Of a DNA stretch of 5,918 nt, positions 1 to 5,918 are shown one piece after another; positions within the stretch are counted from its first letter, which is position 1; each line of letters begins with the position of its first letter. The translations under genes were made by a program, and so were the position numbers. The notes beneath the pieces are model-generated. The model saw only the letters and a program-made list of their open reading frames with translations. It was not told the origin of the DNA and did not search any database. The stretch is taken from contig CAJOPK010000269.1 in NCBI GenBank assembly GCA_905236255.1, positions 1 to 5,918 on the forward strand, read 5' to 3'. This DNA is from an uncultured Selenomonadaceae bacterium. Lineage in GTDB: Bacteria; Bacillota; Negativicutes; Selenomonadales; Selenomonadaceae.

Positions 1-1
1 A

Positions 2-2191
2 ACCGCATCCGCCGAACCGCGTGAAGGTGTGGATTTTTTCCCGCTGACCGTTGACTGTGAAGAAAAAATGTATTCCGCCGGAAAAATTCCGGGCGGTTTT
101 ATTAAGCGTGAAGGTCGTCCTTCAAACGATGCGATTTTGAAAAGCCGCTTGATTGACAGACCGATTCGCCCGCTTTTCCCGAAAGGTTTTCGCAACGACG
201 TTCAGGTTATTGCAACAATCATTTGTTACGACGGCGACAACGCGCCGGAAGTTGCGGCAATGTTCGGAGCGTCCTGCGCGCTTTGTGTTTCGGATATTCC
301 CTTCAACGGCCCGATTGCCGGCGTTCGCGTCGGGAGAATTGACGGCGAATTTTTAATCAATCCCACAAAGGAACAAGCCGAAAAATCCGATATGGACTTG
401 ATGGTTGCCGGTTCCCGTGATGCCGTAATGATGGTTGAAGCCGGTATGAAAGAATTGCCGGAAGAAGTCGTTTTGGAAGCGATTTTGTACGGTCATGAAG
501 AGATCAAAAAACTTGTCGCTTTTCAAGACGAAATCCGGGCGGCTGTCGGCAAAGAAAAATTTGAGCCGAAACTCTTCCACCCGACGGAAGAAATTGAAAA
601 AGCCGTTCGCGAATATGCTTTCGACAAAATCAACGAAGCCGTAAGAAATCCGGACAAACTTGCCAGAGAAGCGGCTACCGATGCAGTCAAGGCGGAAACC
701 GTCGAAGCTATGAAAGAAAAATTCCCGGCTGAAGAATATCCGAATGCGGAAAAAGAAATCGGAGAAATTTTCCATGACTTGATGAAAGAAATTGTCCGCA
801 AAATGATAACGCACGAAAAAATTCGTCCGGACGGTCGCGCACTTGAAGAAGTCCGCCCCATAAGTTGCGAAGTCGGACTTTTTGCACGTACTCACGGCTC
901 CGGACTTTTCACTCGCGGACAAACTCAGGTTTTGACAATTACCACTCTCGGATCAATCGGCGACGAACAAATTATTGACGGTCTTGATCCGGAGTACACG
1001 AAACATTACATTCATCATTACAATTTTCCCGGTTACAGCGTCGGTGAGGCTCGCCCGGCAAGAGGACCCGGTCGTCGCGAAATCGGACACGGCGCACTTG
1101 CCGAACGCGCACTTGTTCCGGTCATTCCTTCGATTGAGGAATTTCCTTATACGATTCGCCTTGTTTCGGAAGTTTTGGAATCGAACGGCTCCAGCTCGAT
1201 GGGCAGCGTTTGCGGAAGTACTTTGAGCTTAATGCAGGCGGGCGTTCCGATTAAAAGACCGGTCAGCGGCGTTGCGATGGGACTTGTTAAAGATGAGGAC
1301 AAGCACACAATTTTGTCGGATATTCAAGGCATGGAGGACGCGCTCGGCGATATGGACTTTAAAGTTGCCGGCACGACGGAAGGCGTTACCGCAATTCAAA
1401 TGGATATTAAAGTCGCCGGAATTTCCCGCGAAATTTTGAGCGATGCTCTTGCACAGGCAAAACGCGGTCGTTCTTTCATTCTCGGCAAAATGCTTGAAGT
1501 CATCAGTGAACCTGCGCCGGATCTTTCACCGTATGCCCCGCGTGTACGCACAATGAAAATTGACGTTGACAAGATTCGTGAAGTTATCGGCACGGGCGGC
1601 AAGGTTATCAACAAAATTATCGAAGAAACCGGCGTTGAAATTGACATTCATGAGGACGGAAATATTTTCGTCACTTCGCCCAATGTCAACGGCATTGATC
1701 GCGCAATTCAGATGATTGAGGAAATAGTTCACGATGTTGAAGTCGGCGAAATTTACGAAGGCACGGTTACCAGAATAATGAGTATCGGCGCATTTTTGGA
1801 AATTGCAACGGGCAAGGAAGCACTTTGCCATATTTCGCAACTTTCAACCGGTCGCGTCGAAAATGTTGAAGATGTCGTAAAAGTCGGCGACAAGTTGCAG
1901 GTTAAAGTTATCGAAGTTGACGACAAGGGAAGAATAAATGTCAGCCGGCGCGCAATTTTGGATCCGGATTCTCAAAATTCCGGCGGCGGTCGTTCGGGCG
2001 GAGGACGTTCAGGCGGCGGTTACGGCGGGGGAAATCGTGACGGCGGCAGAAATTCCGGGGGGCGTTCCGGCGGTTACGGCGGCGGTCGATCGGTAAGCTT
2101 CGGAGGGCCCGGCAGTCGTGACAGAGACAGAGATCGCGGCTCCGGAAATCGCGGCAGAGATTTTGCCAACAGAAACAAAGGCAGAAGATAA
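2..2191 (+). CDS. pnp: Polyribonucleotide nucleotidyltransferase (PNPase), 5' end missing
   Basis: Phosphorolytic 3'-5' exoribonuclease of cytoplasmic mRNA decay; it forms a trimeric ring. The reading frame is open from base 2 (TASAEPREGVDFFPLTV), so the start lies left of the window; by comparison with E. coli PNPase about 44 residues are missing. The 729 visible residues show the usual order: first RNase PH core with PGGFIKREGRPS and RLIDRPIRPLF, an all-helical linker (about 150-265), second RNase PH core from RPDGR with RTHGSGLFTRGQTQ, RREIGHG and ESNGSSSM, a KH domain with GTGG loop at 530-533, and an S1 domain at about 583-655. The catalytic residues matching E. coli D486, D492 and K494 are present at visible residues 446, 452 and 454 (MEDALGDMDFK), so the enzyme should be active. 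Residues 661-729 are an added Gly/Arg/Ser-rich tail. No frameshift is seen. Identification is certain; the native start and promoter are outside the window. Confidence 0.98.
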   Translation, partial: TASAEPREGVDFFPLTVDCEEKMYSAGKIPGGFIKREGRPSNDAILKSRLIDRPIRPLFPKGFRNDVQVIATIICYDGDNAPEVAAMFGASCALCVSDIPFNGPIAGVRVGRIDGEFLINPTKEQAEKSDMDLMVAGSRDAVMMVEAGMKELPEEVVLEAILYGHEEIKKLVAFQDEIRAAVGKEKFEPKLFHPTEEIEKAVREYAFDKINEAVRNPDKLAREAATDAVKAETVEAMKEKFPAEEYPNAEKEIGEIFHDLMKEIVRKMITHEKIRPDGRALEEVRPISCEVGLFARTHGSGLFTRGQTQVLTITTLGSIGDEQIIDGLDPEYTKHYIHHYNFPGYSVGEARPARGPGRREIGHGALAERALVPVIPSIEEFPYTIRLVSEVLESNGSSSMGSVCGSTLSLMQAGVPIKRPVSGVAMGLVKDEDKHTILSDIQGMEDALGDMDFKVAGTTEGVTAIQMDIKVAGISREILSDALAQAKRGRSFILGKMLEVISEPAPDLSPYAPRVRTMKIDVDKIREVIGTGGKVINKIIEETGVEIDIHEDGNIFVTSPNVNGIDRAIQMIEEIVHDVEVGEIYEGTVTRIMSIGAFLEIATGKEALCHISQLSTGRVENVEDVVKVGDKLQVKVIEVDDKGRINVSRRAILDPDSQNSGGGRSGGGRSGGGYGGGNRDGGRNSGGRSGGYGGGRSVSFGGPGSRDRDRDRGSGNRGRDFANRNKGRR
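1982..2188 (+). other. Gly/Arg/Ser-rich (RGG-like) disordered tail of PNPase
   Basis: The last 69 codons of pnp after the S1 domain encode repeated GGGRSGGGRSGGGYGGG-like units and then a charged stretch (RDRDRDRGSGNRGRDF). The DNA is a degenerate run of ggcggcggt/cgttc units, visibly more GC-rich than the surroundings. Low-complexity Arg/Gly tails on RNA enzymes usually add non-specific RNA binding or help recruit partners; that role is inferred here. E. coli PNPase ends soon after its S1 domain and lacks such a tail. Confidence 0.85.
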
Positions 2192-2226
2192 TATAAATTT
2201 TGATAATACCAATTAACCGGGAAAGA

Positions 2227-2267
2227 CGGGTAAAGGTAAAAAATCGCGCAGATTTTGCCTTTACCCG
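2227..2267 (+). terminator. Strong stem-loop downstream of pnp, probable terminator or 3'-end stabiliser
   Basis: The 5' arm (2227-2245) and 3' arm (2251-2267) pair around the loop GCGCA. The base of the stem is ten perfect pairs (cgggtaaagg with cctttacccg), then a U-G wobble, four A-U pairs, a two-A bulge and a three-pair top (atc/gat). It begins 36 bases after the pnp stop. The following bases (cagtcattttcat) are only moderately T-rich, so intrinsic termination may be incomplete; a Rho-dependent or mRNA-stabilising role is also possible. Confidence 0.65.
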
Positions 2268-2274
2268 CAGTCAT

Positions 2275-2303
2275 TTTCATATCCGAAAAAATATGAATAT
2301 AAT
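2275..2303 (+). promoter_or_regulatory. Possible sigma-70-type promoter for the four-gene operon
   Basis: A perfect TATAAT lies at 2298-2303. The -35 region is weak: TTCATA at 2276-2281 (16-base spacer) or TTTTCA at 2274-2279 (18-base spacer), each matching TTGACA at four of six positions. Position between the pnp stem-loop and the next gene supports it. Against it, a start about seven bases after the -10 box would fall near 2310, inside the presumed ribosome binding site (AAGGG, 2308-2312), giving a leader of only about 13 bases. The -35-like bases also sit in a small inverted repeat (ttcatat 2276-2282 with atatgaa 2291-2297). Confidence 0.4.
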
Positions 2304-2322
2304 TTGAAAGGGATGTGTAATT

Positions 2323-3297
2323 GTGAGTATCAAAAAAATTTTTTCCGTTTGTCTTATGACTTTTCTTTTGACGGGCTTTTTCTCCGGCTTTAACTCAAAA
2401 TCTTTTGCCGAAAAACCGAAAGCGACTTCCGCAATTTCCTATACCGCGCCGGTTACTTTGTATTGGCTGGCAAAAGCCGGAATACCGGAAGCCGTCGAAT
2501 ACGTTCAGTATATCAATGCCGAAAAAATCGTAAGACCGGATAATATTTCGCAATATGAACGGGTTGAAAAAATTAACAAGATTTATCAGGAAATTCGATA
2601 TTCTTCACTCAACGATTTTATCGACTCGGAAGATTATACAAACGTGATGGATTTGGGCTGCGGAGTTTCGCCGCGCTGTTTGTATACCGCCAAAAAAGGT
2701 ATAAATTACGTCGGAACGGATCTTAAAGATGTTGTAAACGTGTTGAATATTTACGCGCCGAATTTTATCAAGGACGACATGAAAAAATATGTAAAATTTG
2801 CCGTTGCCGATGCGACGAATAAAGATGAGATGCTTGCCGCCGCAAAAGATTTTGACGGAAAAATTTGTATCGTCGAGGAAGGTCTTTTGATGTACCTTTC
2901 AAGGGATCAACAAAAAGCCATGCTTGAAAATATCCGTGAAATTTTGAAGAAACACGGCGGTTGTTTTGTAACTTCCGAATTTGTTGCCGGAGAAATTTTC
3001 ATGGCGGCAAACAAAACGATTTACGGCGATGAAGATGCTTTGATTGTGGGTAAAGAAACTCAAAAATTTTACGAAAATCTTTCCCAAGTCCTCTTTAACG
3101 ATACGCTTTTCAAAACTCAAGCGGAAGCCGTCAAATTTATTGAAGATGCCGGCTTGAAAGTCGAAATGCGTCCGCTTTTCAACGGAACGCCGGATATAAG
3201 AAGTATCAGAGATTTGAATACCCGCGACATCAAACGTATAAACGATATGACCAAACAAAAACTTTTGTGGATTATCACGGTTAATAACGACAAGTAA
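2323..3297 (+). CDS. Putative exported SAM-dependent methyltransferase, leucine carboxyl methyltransferase (LCM/PPM)-like
   Basis: A 324-residue protein with the class I methyltransferase fold: motif I VMDLGCGVSPR (108-118), acidic motif II YVGTDL (129-134, D133 expected to bind the SAM ribose), FAVADAT (159-165, adenine-side acid) and VEEGLLMYLS (184-193), the EGLLMYL block being characteristic of the LCM/PPM O-methyltransferase group. The substrate is unknown; family members methylate carboxyl or hydroxyl groups on proteins or small molecules. The N terminus looks like a Sec signal peptide: lysines at 4-5, a hydrophobic core (about 6-22) and a possible cleavage after SFA (29). No lipobox surrounds the only early Cys (C10). 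That is odd, because SAM is a cytoplasmic cofactor. GTG 2323 was chosen as start with AAGGG at 2308-2312; the next in-frame ATG (2356) has no ribosome site and still keeps the hydrophobic core. It is the first gene of the apparent operon, 57 bases before the FlgT/CsgG-like gene. Fold assignment is firm; location and substrate are open. Confidence 0.8.
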   Translation: MSIKKIFSVCLMTFLLTGFFSGFNSKSFAEKPKATSAISYTAPVTLYWLAKAGIPEAVEYVQYINAEKIVRPDNISQYERVEKINKIYQEIRYSSLNDFIDSEDYTNVMDLGCGVSPRCLYTAKKGINYVGTDLKDVVNVLNIYAPNFIKDDMKKYVKFAVADATNKDEMLAAAKDFDGKICIVEEGLLMYLSRDQQKAMLENIREILKKHGGCFVTSEFVAGEIFMAANKTIYGDEDALIVGKETQKFYENLSQVLFNDTLFKTQAEAVKFIEDAGLKVEMRPLFNGTPDIRSIRDLNTRDIKRINDMTKQKLLWIITVNNDK

Positions 3298-3340
3298 AAT
3301 TTCGATTACCTGTCAAGAGTGTGATTTGAGGAAACTTATC

Positions 3341-3346
3341 GGGAGG
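3341..3346 (+). promoter_or_regulatory. Shine-Dalgarno site that fixes the start at GTG 3355
   Basis: GGGAGG at 3341-3346 is a strong ribosome binding site, 8 bases before GTG 3355. A longer reading would begin at GTG 3346, but that codon overlaps the Shine-Dalgarno itself and has no site upstream of it. Starting at 3355 also gives a clean signal peptide beginning MKEYFFKLVK. Confidence 0.85.
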
Positions 3347-3354
3347 TGTTTTTT

Positions 3355-4467
3355 GTGAAAGAGTATTTTTTCAAACTTGTAAAAGTCTTGTCCGTTGCCG
3401 GGCTTATCGTTGCCGGGATTTTCAATGTTGCCGATGCAAAAGCGGTGACCGTTGACGGTGTGGGAACGGATCGGGAAAGTGCTTTGAGAGATGCCCGGCG
3501 CGTTGCGGTTGAGCAGGTTGTCGGGACTTTTGTGGATTCCCGGACTTTGACGCAAAATTTTATGGTTCAGTTGGACAACATTTACACCACAAGCAAAGGG
3601 TTTGTCGGGAAAGTTGACGTGTTGAGTGAAAGCAACGAAGGCGGTCTTTACAAAGTTCGTGCCACAATCGAAGTGGATCAAAATCCGAATCCGGAAATTC
3701 TTCAACAGGTTCAGGCGGTAATGGCTTTAAACGATCCGAGAATTGCGGTCGTTGTCCTCAAGGAAAATTCTTCCGTTCATGAGGACGCGATAGAGTCGGC
3801 GATTATGGACAGGCTTATTTCTCTCAATTTTACGCACGTCATAGATCCGAATATCGTTGCGGGTCTGCATAATGCGCAAATGCTGAACGATCTTTACAAC
3901 GGTCGTCCGGTTTCCGGAGTCGGTTCAAGTTTCGGCGCGGATTTTATCGTATTGGGAAAATGCCGTACAACTTCACGCAAAGTGATAATTCCGGATTTCA
4001 GAGGCGGTAACCGGGATTTGGGGTTGAACAAAGGAAAAACTGAAATTGTTACAAAAATAATTCGCATGGATACCGGCGATATTTTGGAAACATTCACTTT
4101 GGAAACTTCCGGAATGGACAGTCGTGACGGAGAAGCCGAAAGTATGTCCTTAAAAAATATGGCAAGTCAAGCCGCCGCAAAAGTCGATGAAAAATTCCGT
4201 CGCATTGGAGCAAGAAGCAGTTCCGGCTTGCAGATAACGGCAATTTCACGCGATTACGGAAAAATTCAAGAACTCGCAAATGATTTGCGTTCACTCACCG
4301 GAGTTCAAAATGTTTATGTTCGGGAACATAGGGACGGCAAGGCTCTTATCGAAATTGACTCAAATCAGAGTTTGGATACCGTTCTCTTGCTTTTGCGTCA
4401 AATGAGTACGTTAAATTTTTCGATTGACGCGACAAGCGGCAGTACCGCAAGATTGACTTTAAGGTAA
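3355..4467 (+). CDS. Secreted FlgT-N / CsgG-like envelope protein
   Basis: A 370-residue protein. Residues 1-30 form a signal peptide (K2, K7 and K10, hydrophobic core about 11-24, cleavage after ADA or AKA), with no lipobox Cys. Residues 31-107 resemble the N-terminal domain of the flagellar assembly protein FlgT: VTVDGVGTDRESALRDARR, then EQVVGTFVDS, then GFVGKVDVLSE and YKVRATIEV. Residues about 128-286 look like a CsgG/TolB-N alpha/beta domain, with RIAVVVL as first strand, GADFIVLGK (194-202) as core strand, a basic loop (203-229) and a strand pair around IIRMDTGDILETF. Residues 291-370 form a further small alpha/beta domain whose strand/helix order (ITAI, helix, VYVRE, ALIEI, helix, FSIDA, ARLTL) suggests a ferredoxin-like fold. 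In Vibrio, FlgT builds the periplasmic H ring of the flagellar motor, but no flagellar gene is visible here, so I do not assign that role. The next gene follows after 16 bases. The family resemblance is from motif reading only. Confidence 0.72.
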   Translation: MKEYFFKLVKVLSVAGLIVAGIFNVADAKAVTVDGVGTDRESALRDARRVAVEQVVGTFVDSRTLTQNFMVQLDNIYTTSKGFVGKVDVLSESNEGGLYKVRATIEVDQNPNPEILQQVQAVMALNDPRIAVVVLKENSSVHEDAIESAIMDRLISLNFTHVIDPNIVAGLHNAQMLNDLYNGRPVSGVGSSFGADFIVLGKCRTTSRKVIIPDFRGGNRDLGLNKGKTEIVTKIIRMDTGDILETFTLETSGMDSRDGEAESMSLKNMASQAAAKVDEKFRRIGARSSSGLQITAISRDYGKIQELANDLRSLTGVQNVYVREHRDGKALIEIDSNQSLDTVLLLLRQMSTLNFSIDATSGSTARLTLR

Positions 4468-4483
4468 ACGGGAGTGATTTAAA

Positions 4484-5032
4484 ATGTGGTTTAAAAAATT
4501 TATTGCATTGTTGACCTTGTTTGTTTTGGTTTCAATGCCGGCAATTTATGCGGAAGCCGCCGGAAAACCTGTCGTTGCGATCATTCCTTTCAGCGATCAA
4601 AGTGCAAGAAAAGGCAGTCCGGAAAGCAGCGCCGCCATTGAAGAATCTTGGGATTATGTTCGTACGGTCATAGAACATACGAATCGTTTCAGAGTGATGA
4701 GCAGAACGGAAATTGACCGGTTGGTTGATGAAATAAAATTGGACAATGAAAGCGGTCTGATAAATCCCGCCACAGCCGCGCAATACGGCAAAATGATCGG
4801 TGCTCAATATCTTATTTTGGGAACCGTGACCGGACTCGGCAAAAGAGGGAGCGAAACCGTCGCGAATTTGTCTTTGCGTATGATTGAAGTCGAAACCGCC
4901 GAAATTTATCTTTCCGGACGCGGCAAAGGCAAATCAAGGGACGGCGCAAGTGATGCTTTGGAAAAAGCCGCCAAAGATGCCTTGAACGGTGAATTGGGTA
5001 TGCTTACCATGATGCGCGGCGGCAAAAAATAA
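4484..5032 (+). CDS. Short secreted CsgG-family protein
   Basis: A 182-residue protein with a signal peptide (FKK at 3-5, hydrophobic core 6-22, cleavage near YA or AEA at 23-25). The mature part is a minimal CsgG-type domain: first strand PVVAIIPFSDQSA (29-41), FRVMSRTEIDRLVDEI (69-84), the family-typical LINPATAAQYGKMIGAQYLILGTVTG (92-117) and a closing strand pair LRMIEVETAEIYLSGRG (131-147). E. coli CsgG is a lipoprotein and forms the curli pore with additional membrane hairpins; this protein has no Cys at all and is too short to leave much room for those hairpins, so it is more likely a soluble periplasmic subunit or regulator (LpoB also has a related fold). ATG 4484 has GGGAG at 4470-4474, 9 bases upstream. 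It lies 16 bases after the FlgT/CsgG-like gene and 20 bases before the next. Family assignment is good; function is unknown. Confidence 0.82.
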   Translation: MWFKKFIALLTLFVLVSMPAIYAEAAGKPVVAIIPFSDQSARKGSPESSAAIEESWDYVRTVIEHTNRFRVMSRTEIDRLVDEIKLDNESGLINPATAAQYGKMIGAQYLILGTVTGLGKRGSETVANLSLRMIEVETAEIYLSGRGKGKSRDGASDALEKAAKDALNGELGMLTMMRGGKK

Positions 5033-5052
5033 TTTTTCGGGGAGGTAACGTT

Positions 5053-5898
5053 ATGGCATTTATTCGATTTTTTTCGATTTTCCTCGCCCTGACATTTATG
5101 TTTACTTCTTCGACGCTTGCAAAACCATTCGACAAAAAAACTGAAGGTATCGGAATTTTTGTCGGTGAAGTTGCCTGTTACGGCGAGCATGAATTGCAAC
5201 CTCAATTTTTGGATACTTTTAAAGAACAGTTGGCGGTAGCACTTCAAAACGGAGAAAATAAAGGTACTTTTCATGTGGTAAACGGCGGCGAATGGTTGGG
5301 AAGCGGAGATACTTCATCTTCCGGCTTTATGGATATTGTCCGGGTTGACACCGTAATTAAAGATATTCATATGGACGCGGTTGCTTACGGGCCTTCTTTT
5401 CAAAAAGAAGCCGCCAATGTAAAAATGATTCACTATGCCGAAAAGGCTTTGGGAGAAGATTATTTTTGGGACGACGAAAAATTGGCGGCACGCAAACAAA
5501 TGATCGGCAAGCCCTATCGCATAAGTCCGAAATTGACGGAAGCCGCCAAAACCATAGGCAGGGAATATGGAGCTGATTATTTGCTTTTCTGCAATCTTGT
5601 CGATGCCGATATTGAACTCAAAAATTCAATCTTCAATGCGTCCGTGTCGAATATCAGCGAAAGACCCAAAAAAATCAAAGTCGAATCTTTCTTTTATCTG
5701 ATTGACGCGAAAAACGGCTTGGTTTATGAAGGTTACAATCTTTCCGACAAGACCGGGCAAATTTTAAATCTTTTGGGGCAGTACGGAAAAGCGATGAATG
5801 CGGAAAATCTTTTAACGTGTATGTTTGAAGTTCAATCCAAGCGGATTGTGGAGGATATGTACAATGCGGGCAAGAAAGTTTTGGAAAAGGGTATTTAG
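5053..5898 (+). CDS. Secreted divergent CsgG-like protein of unknown function
   Basis: A 281-residue protein preceded by a strong ribosome site (GGGGAGG, 5039-5045, 7 bases before ATG). Residues 1-23 are a signal peptide ending STLA, followed by KPFDKK; no lipobox Cys. I do not recognise a named family with certainty, but the plan follows the two genes upstream: a first strand GIGIFVGEV (32-40), a helix (about 50-66) and strand FHVVNG, a helix AAKTIGREYGADYLLFCNLVDAD (164-186) with the same GADY core as its neighbours, then a strand pair KVESFFYLIDAKNGLVYEGYN (209-229) and a C-terminal helix (257-278). Between the first half and the core lies a long extra segment (about 80-160) including Trp82, Trp139 and acidic EDYFWDDEK. 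The position in the operon and shared motif suggest a related partner of the two preceding proteins. It ends at TAG 5898, 20 bases before the window edge; no terminator is seen. Confidence 0.7.
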   Translation: MAFIRFFSIFLALTFMFTSSTLAKPFDKKTEGIGIFVGEVACYGEHELQPQFLDTFKEQLAVALQNGENKGTFHVVNGGEWLGSGDTSSSGFMDIVRVDTVIKDIHMDAVAYGPSFQKEAANVKMIHYAEKALGEDYFWDDEKLAARKQMIGKPYRISPKLTEAAKTIGREYGADYLLFCNLVDADIELKNSIFNASVSNISERPKKIKVESFFYLIDAKNGLVYEGYNLSDKTGQILNLLGQYGKAMNAENLLTCMFEVQSKRIVEDMYNAGKKVLEKGI

Positions 5899-5918
5899 CT
5901 TAATCGTCTTTATCCCGG

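Noticed and set aside
353..922. Open frame of 189 codons on the - strand inside pnp
   Set aside because: It lies wholly opposite the well-conserved PNPase gene, its product is Phe-rich low-complexity (antisense of Glu/Lys codons), and it has no recognisable domain.
975..1226. 83-codon + strand frame inside pnp
   Set aside because: It overlaps the conserved second RNase PH core in another frame and shows no protein-like features; a shadow.
1982..2100. CRISPR or other spaced repeat array
   Set aside because: The repeated ggcggcggt/cgttc units are the Gly/Arg/Ser codons of the PNPase tail, in frame and without spacers.
3346..3354. Upstream GTG at 3346 as the start of the FlgT/CsgG-like gene
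   Set aside because: The codon overlaps the GGGAGG Shine-Dalgarno that serves GTG 3355, and nothing upstream could act as its ribosome site.
4484..5032. Curli secretion (csg) locus
   Set aside because: Only the CsgG-type fold is present; there is no CsgA/B-like repeat protein, CsgE or CsgF, no lipobox, and the protein is too short for the pore.
4906..5274. 122-codon - strand frame spanning the junction of the two CsgG-like genes
   Set aside because: It crosses two good + strand genes and their ribosome site; its translation is Phe/Lys/Ser-rich without a domain.
5394..5411. Hairpin cttcttttc/aaaaagaag as a terminator
   Set aside because: It lies inside the coding sequence of the last gene, is made almost only of A-T pairs with hardly any loop, and arises from Phe-Gln-Lys-Glu codons.

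Overview
The window reads as ordinary bacterial chromosome, with every gene on the + strand and moderate base composition. The PNPase at the left end has the sequence style of Firmicutes PNPases (for example the GKIPGGFIKREGRPS and RPDGR regions). The next four proteins all carry Sec-type signal peptides, and three of them look like CsgG/FlgT/TolB-N-type periplasmic proteins, which are typical of bacteria with an outer membrane. Together these suggest a diderm Firmicute, most likely of the Negativicutes (Selenomonas-like). That placement is an inference; no rRNA or other taxonomic marker is present.

Layout: (1) 2-2191, polynucleotide phosphorylase, lacking only about its first 44 residues at the window edge and ending in a long Gly/Arg-rich tail. 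(2) 2192-2322, a gap holding a strong stem-loop (2227-2267, probable terminator or 3'-end stabiliser) and then a TATAAT box just ahead of the next gene. (3) 2323-3297, a class I SAM-dependent methyltransferase of the leucine-carboxyl-methyltransferase (LCM/PPM) type that unexpectedly begins with a signal peptide. (4) 3355-4467, a secreted protein with a FlgT-N-like domain, a CsgG/TolB-N-like core and an extra C-terminal alpha/beta domain. (5) 4484-5032, a minimal secreted CsgG-family protein. (6) 5053-5898, a divergent secreted CsgG-like protein with a large insertion. The last 20 bases hold nothing recognisable.

The genes after pnp are separated by 57, 16 and 20 bases, lie in the same direction and show no obvious internal terminator, so they look like one operon. 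The last three share a GA(D/Q)(Y/F) strand motif followed by a 'strand, T/N-G/A, I/V' hairpin, and so look like diverged relatives of one fold placed side by side. The most plausible joint role is an envelope-associated (periplasmic) assembly. It is not a curli system (no other csg genes are seen) and cannot be called flagellar from this window alone. The exported-looking methyltransferase at the head of the operon is the oddest element.
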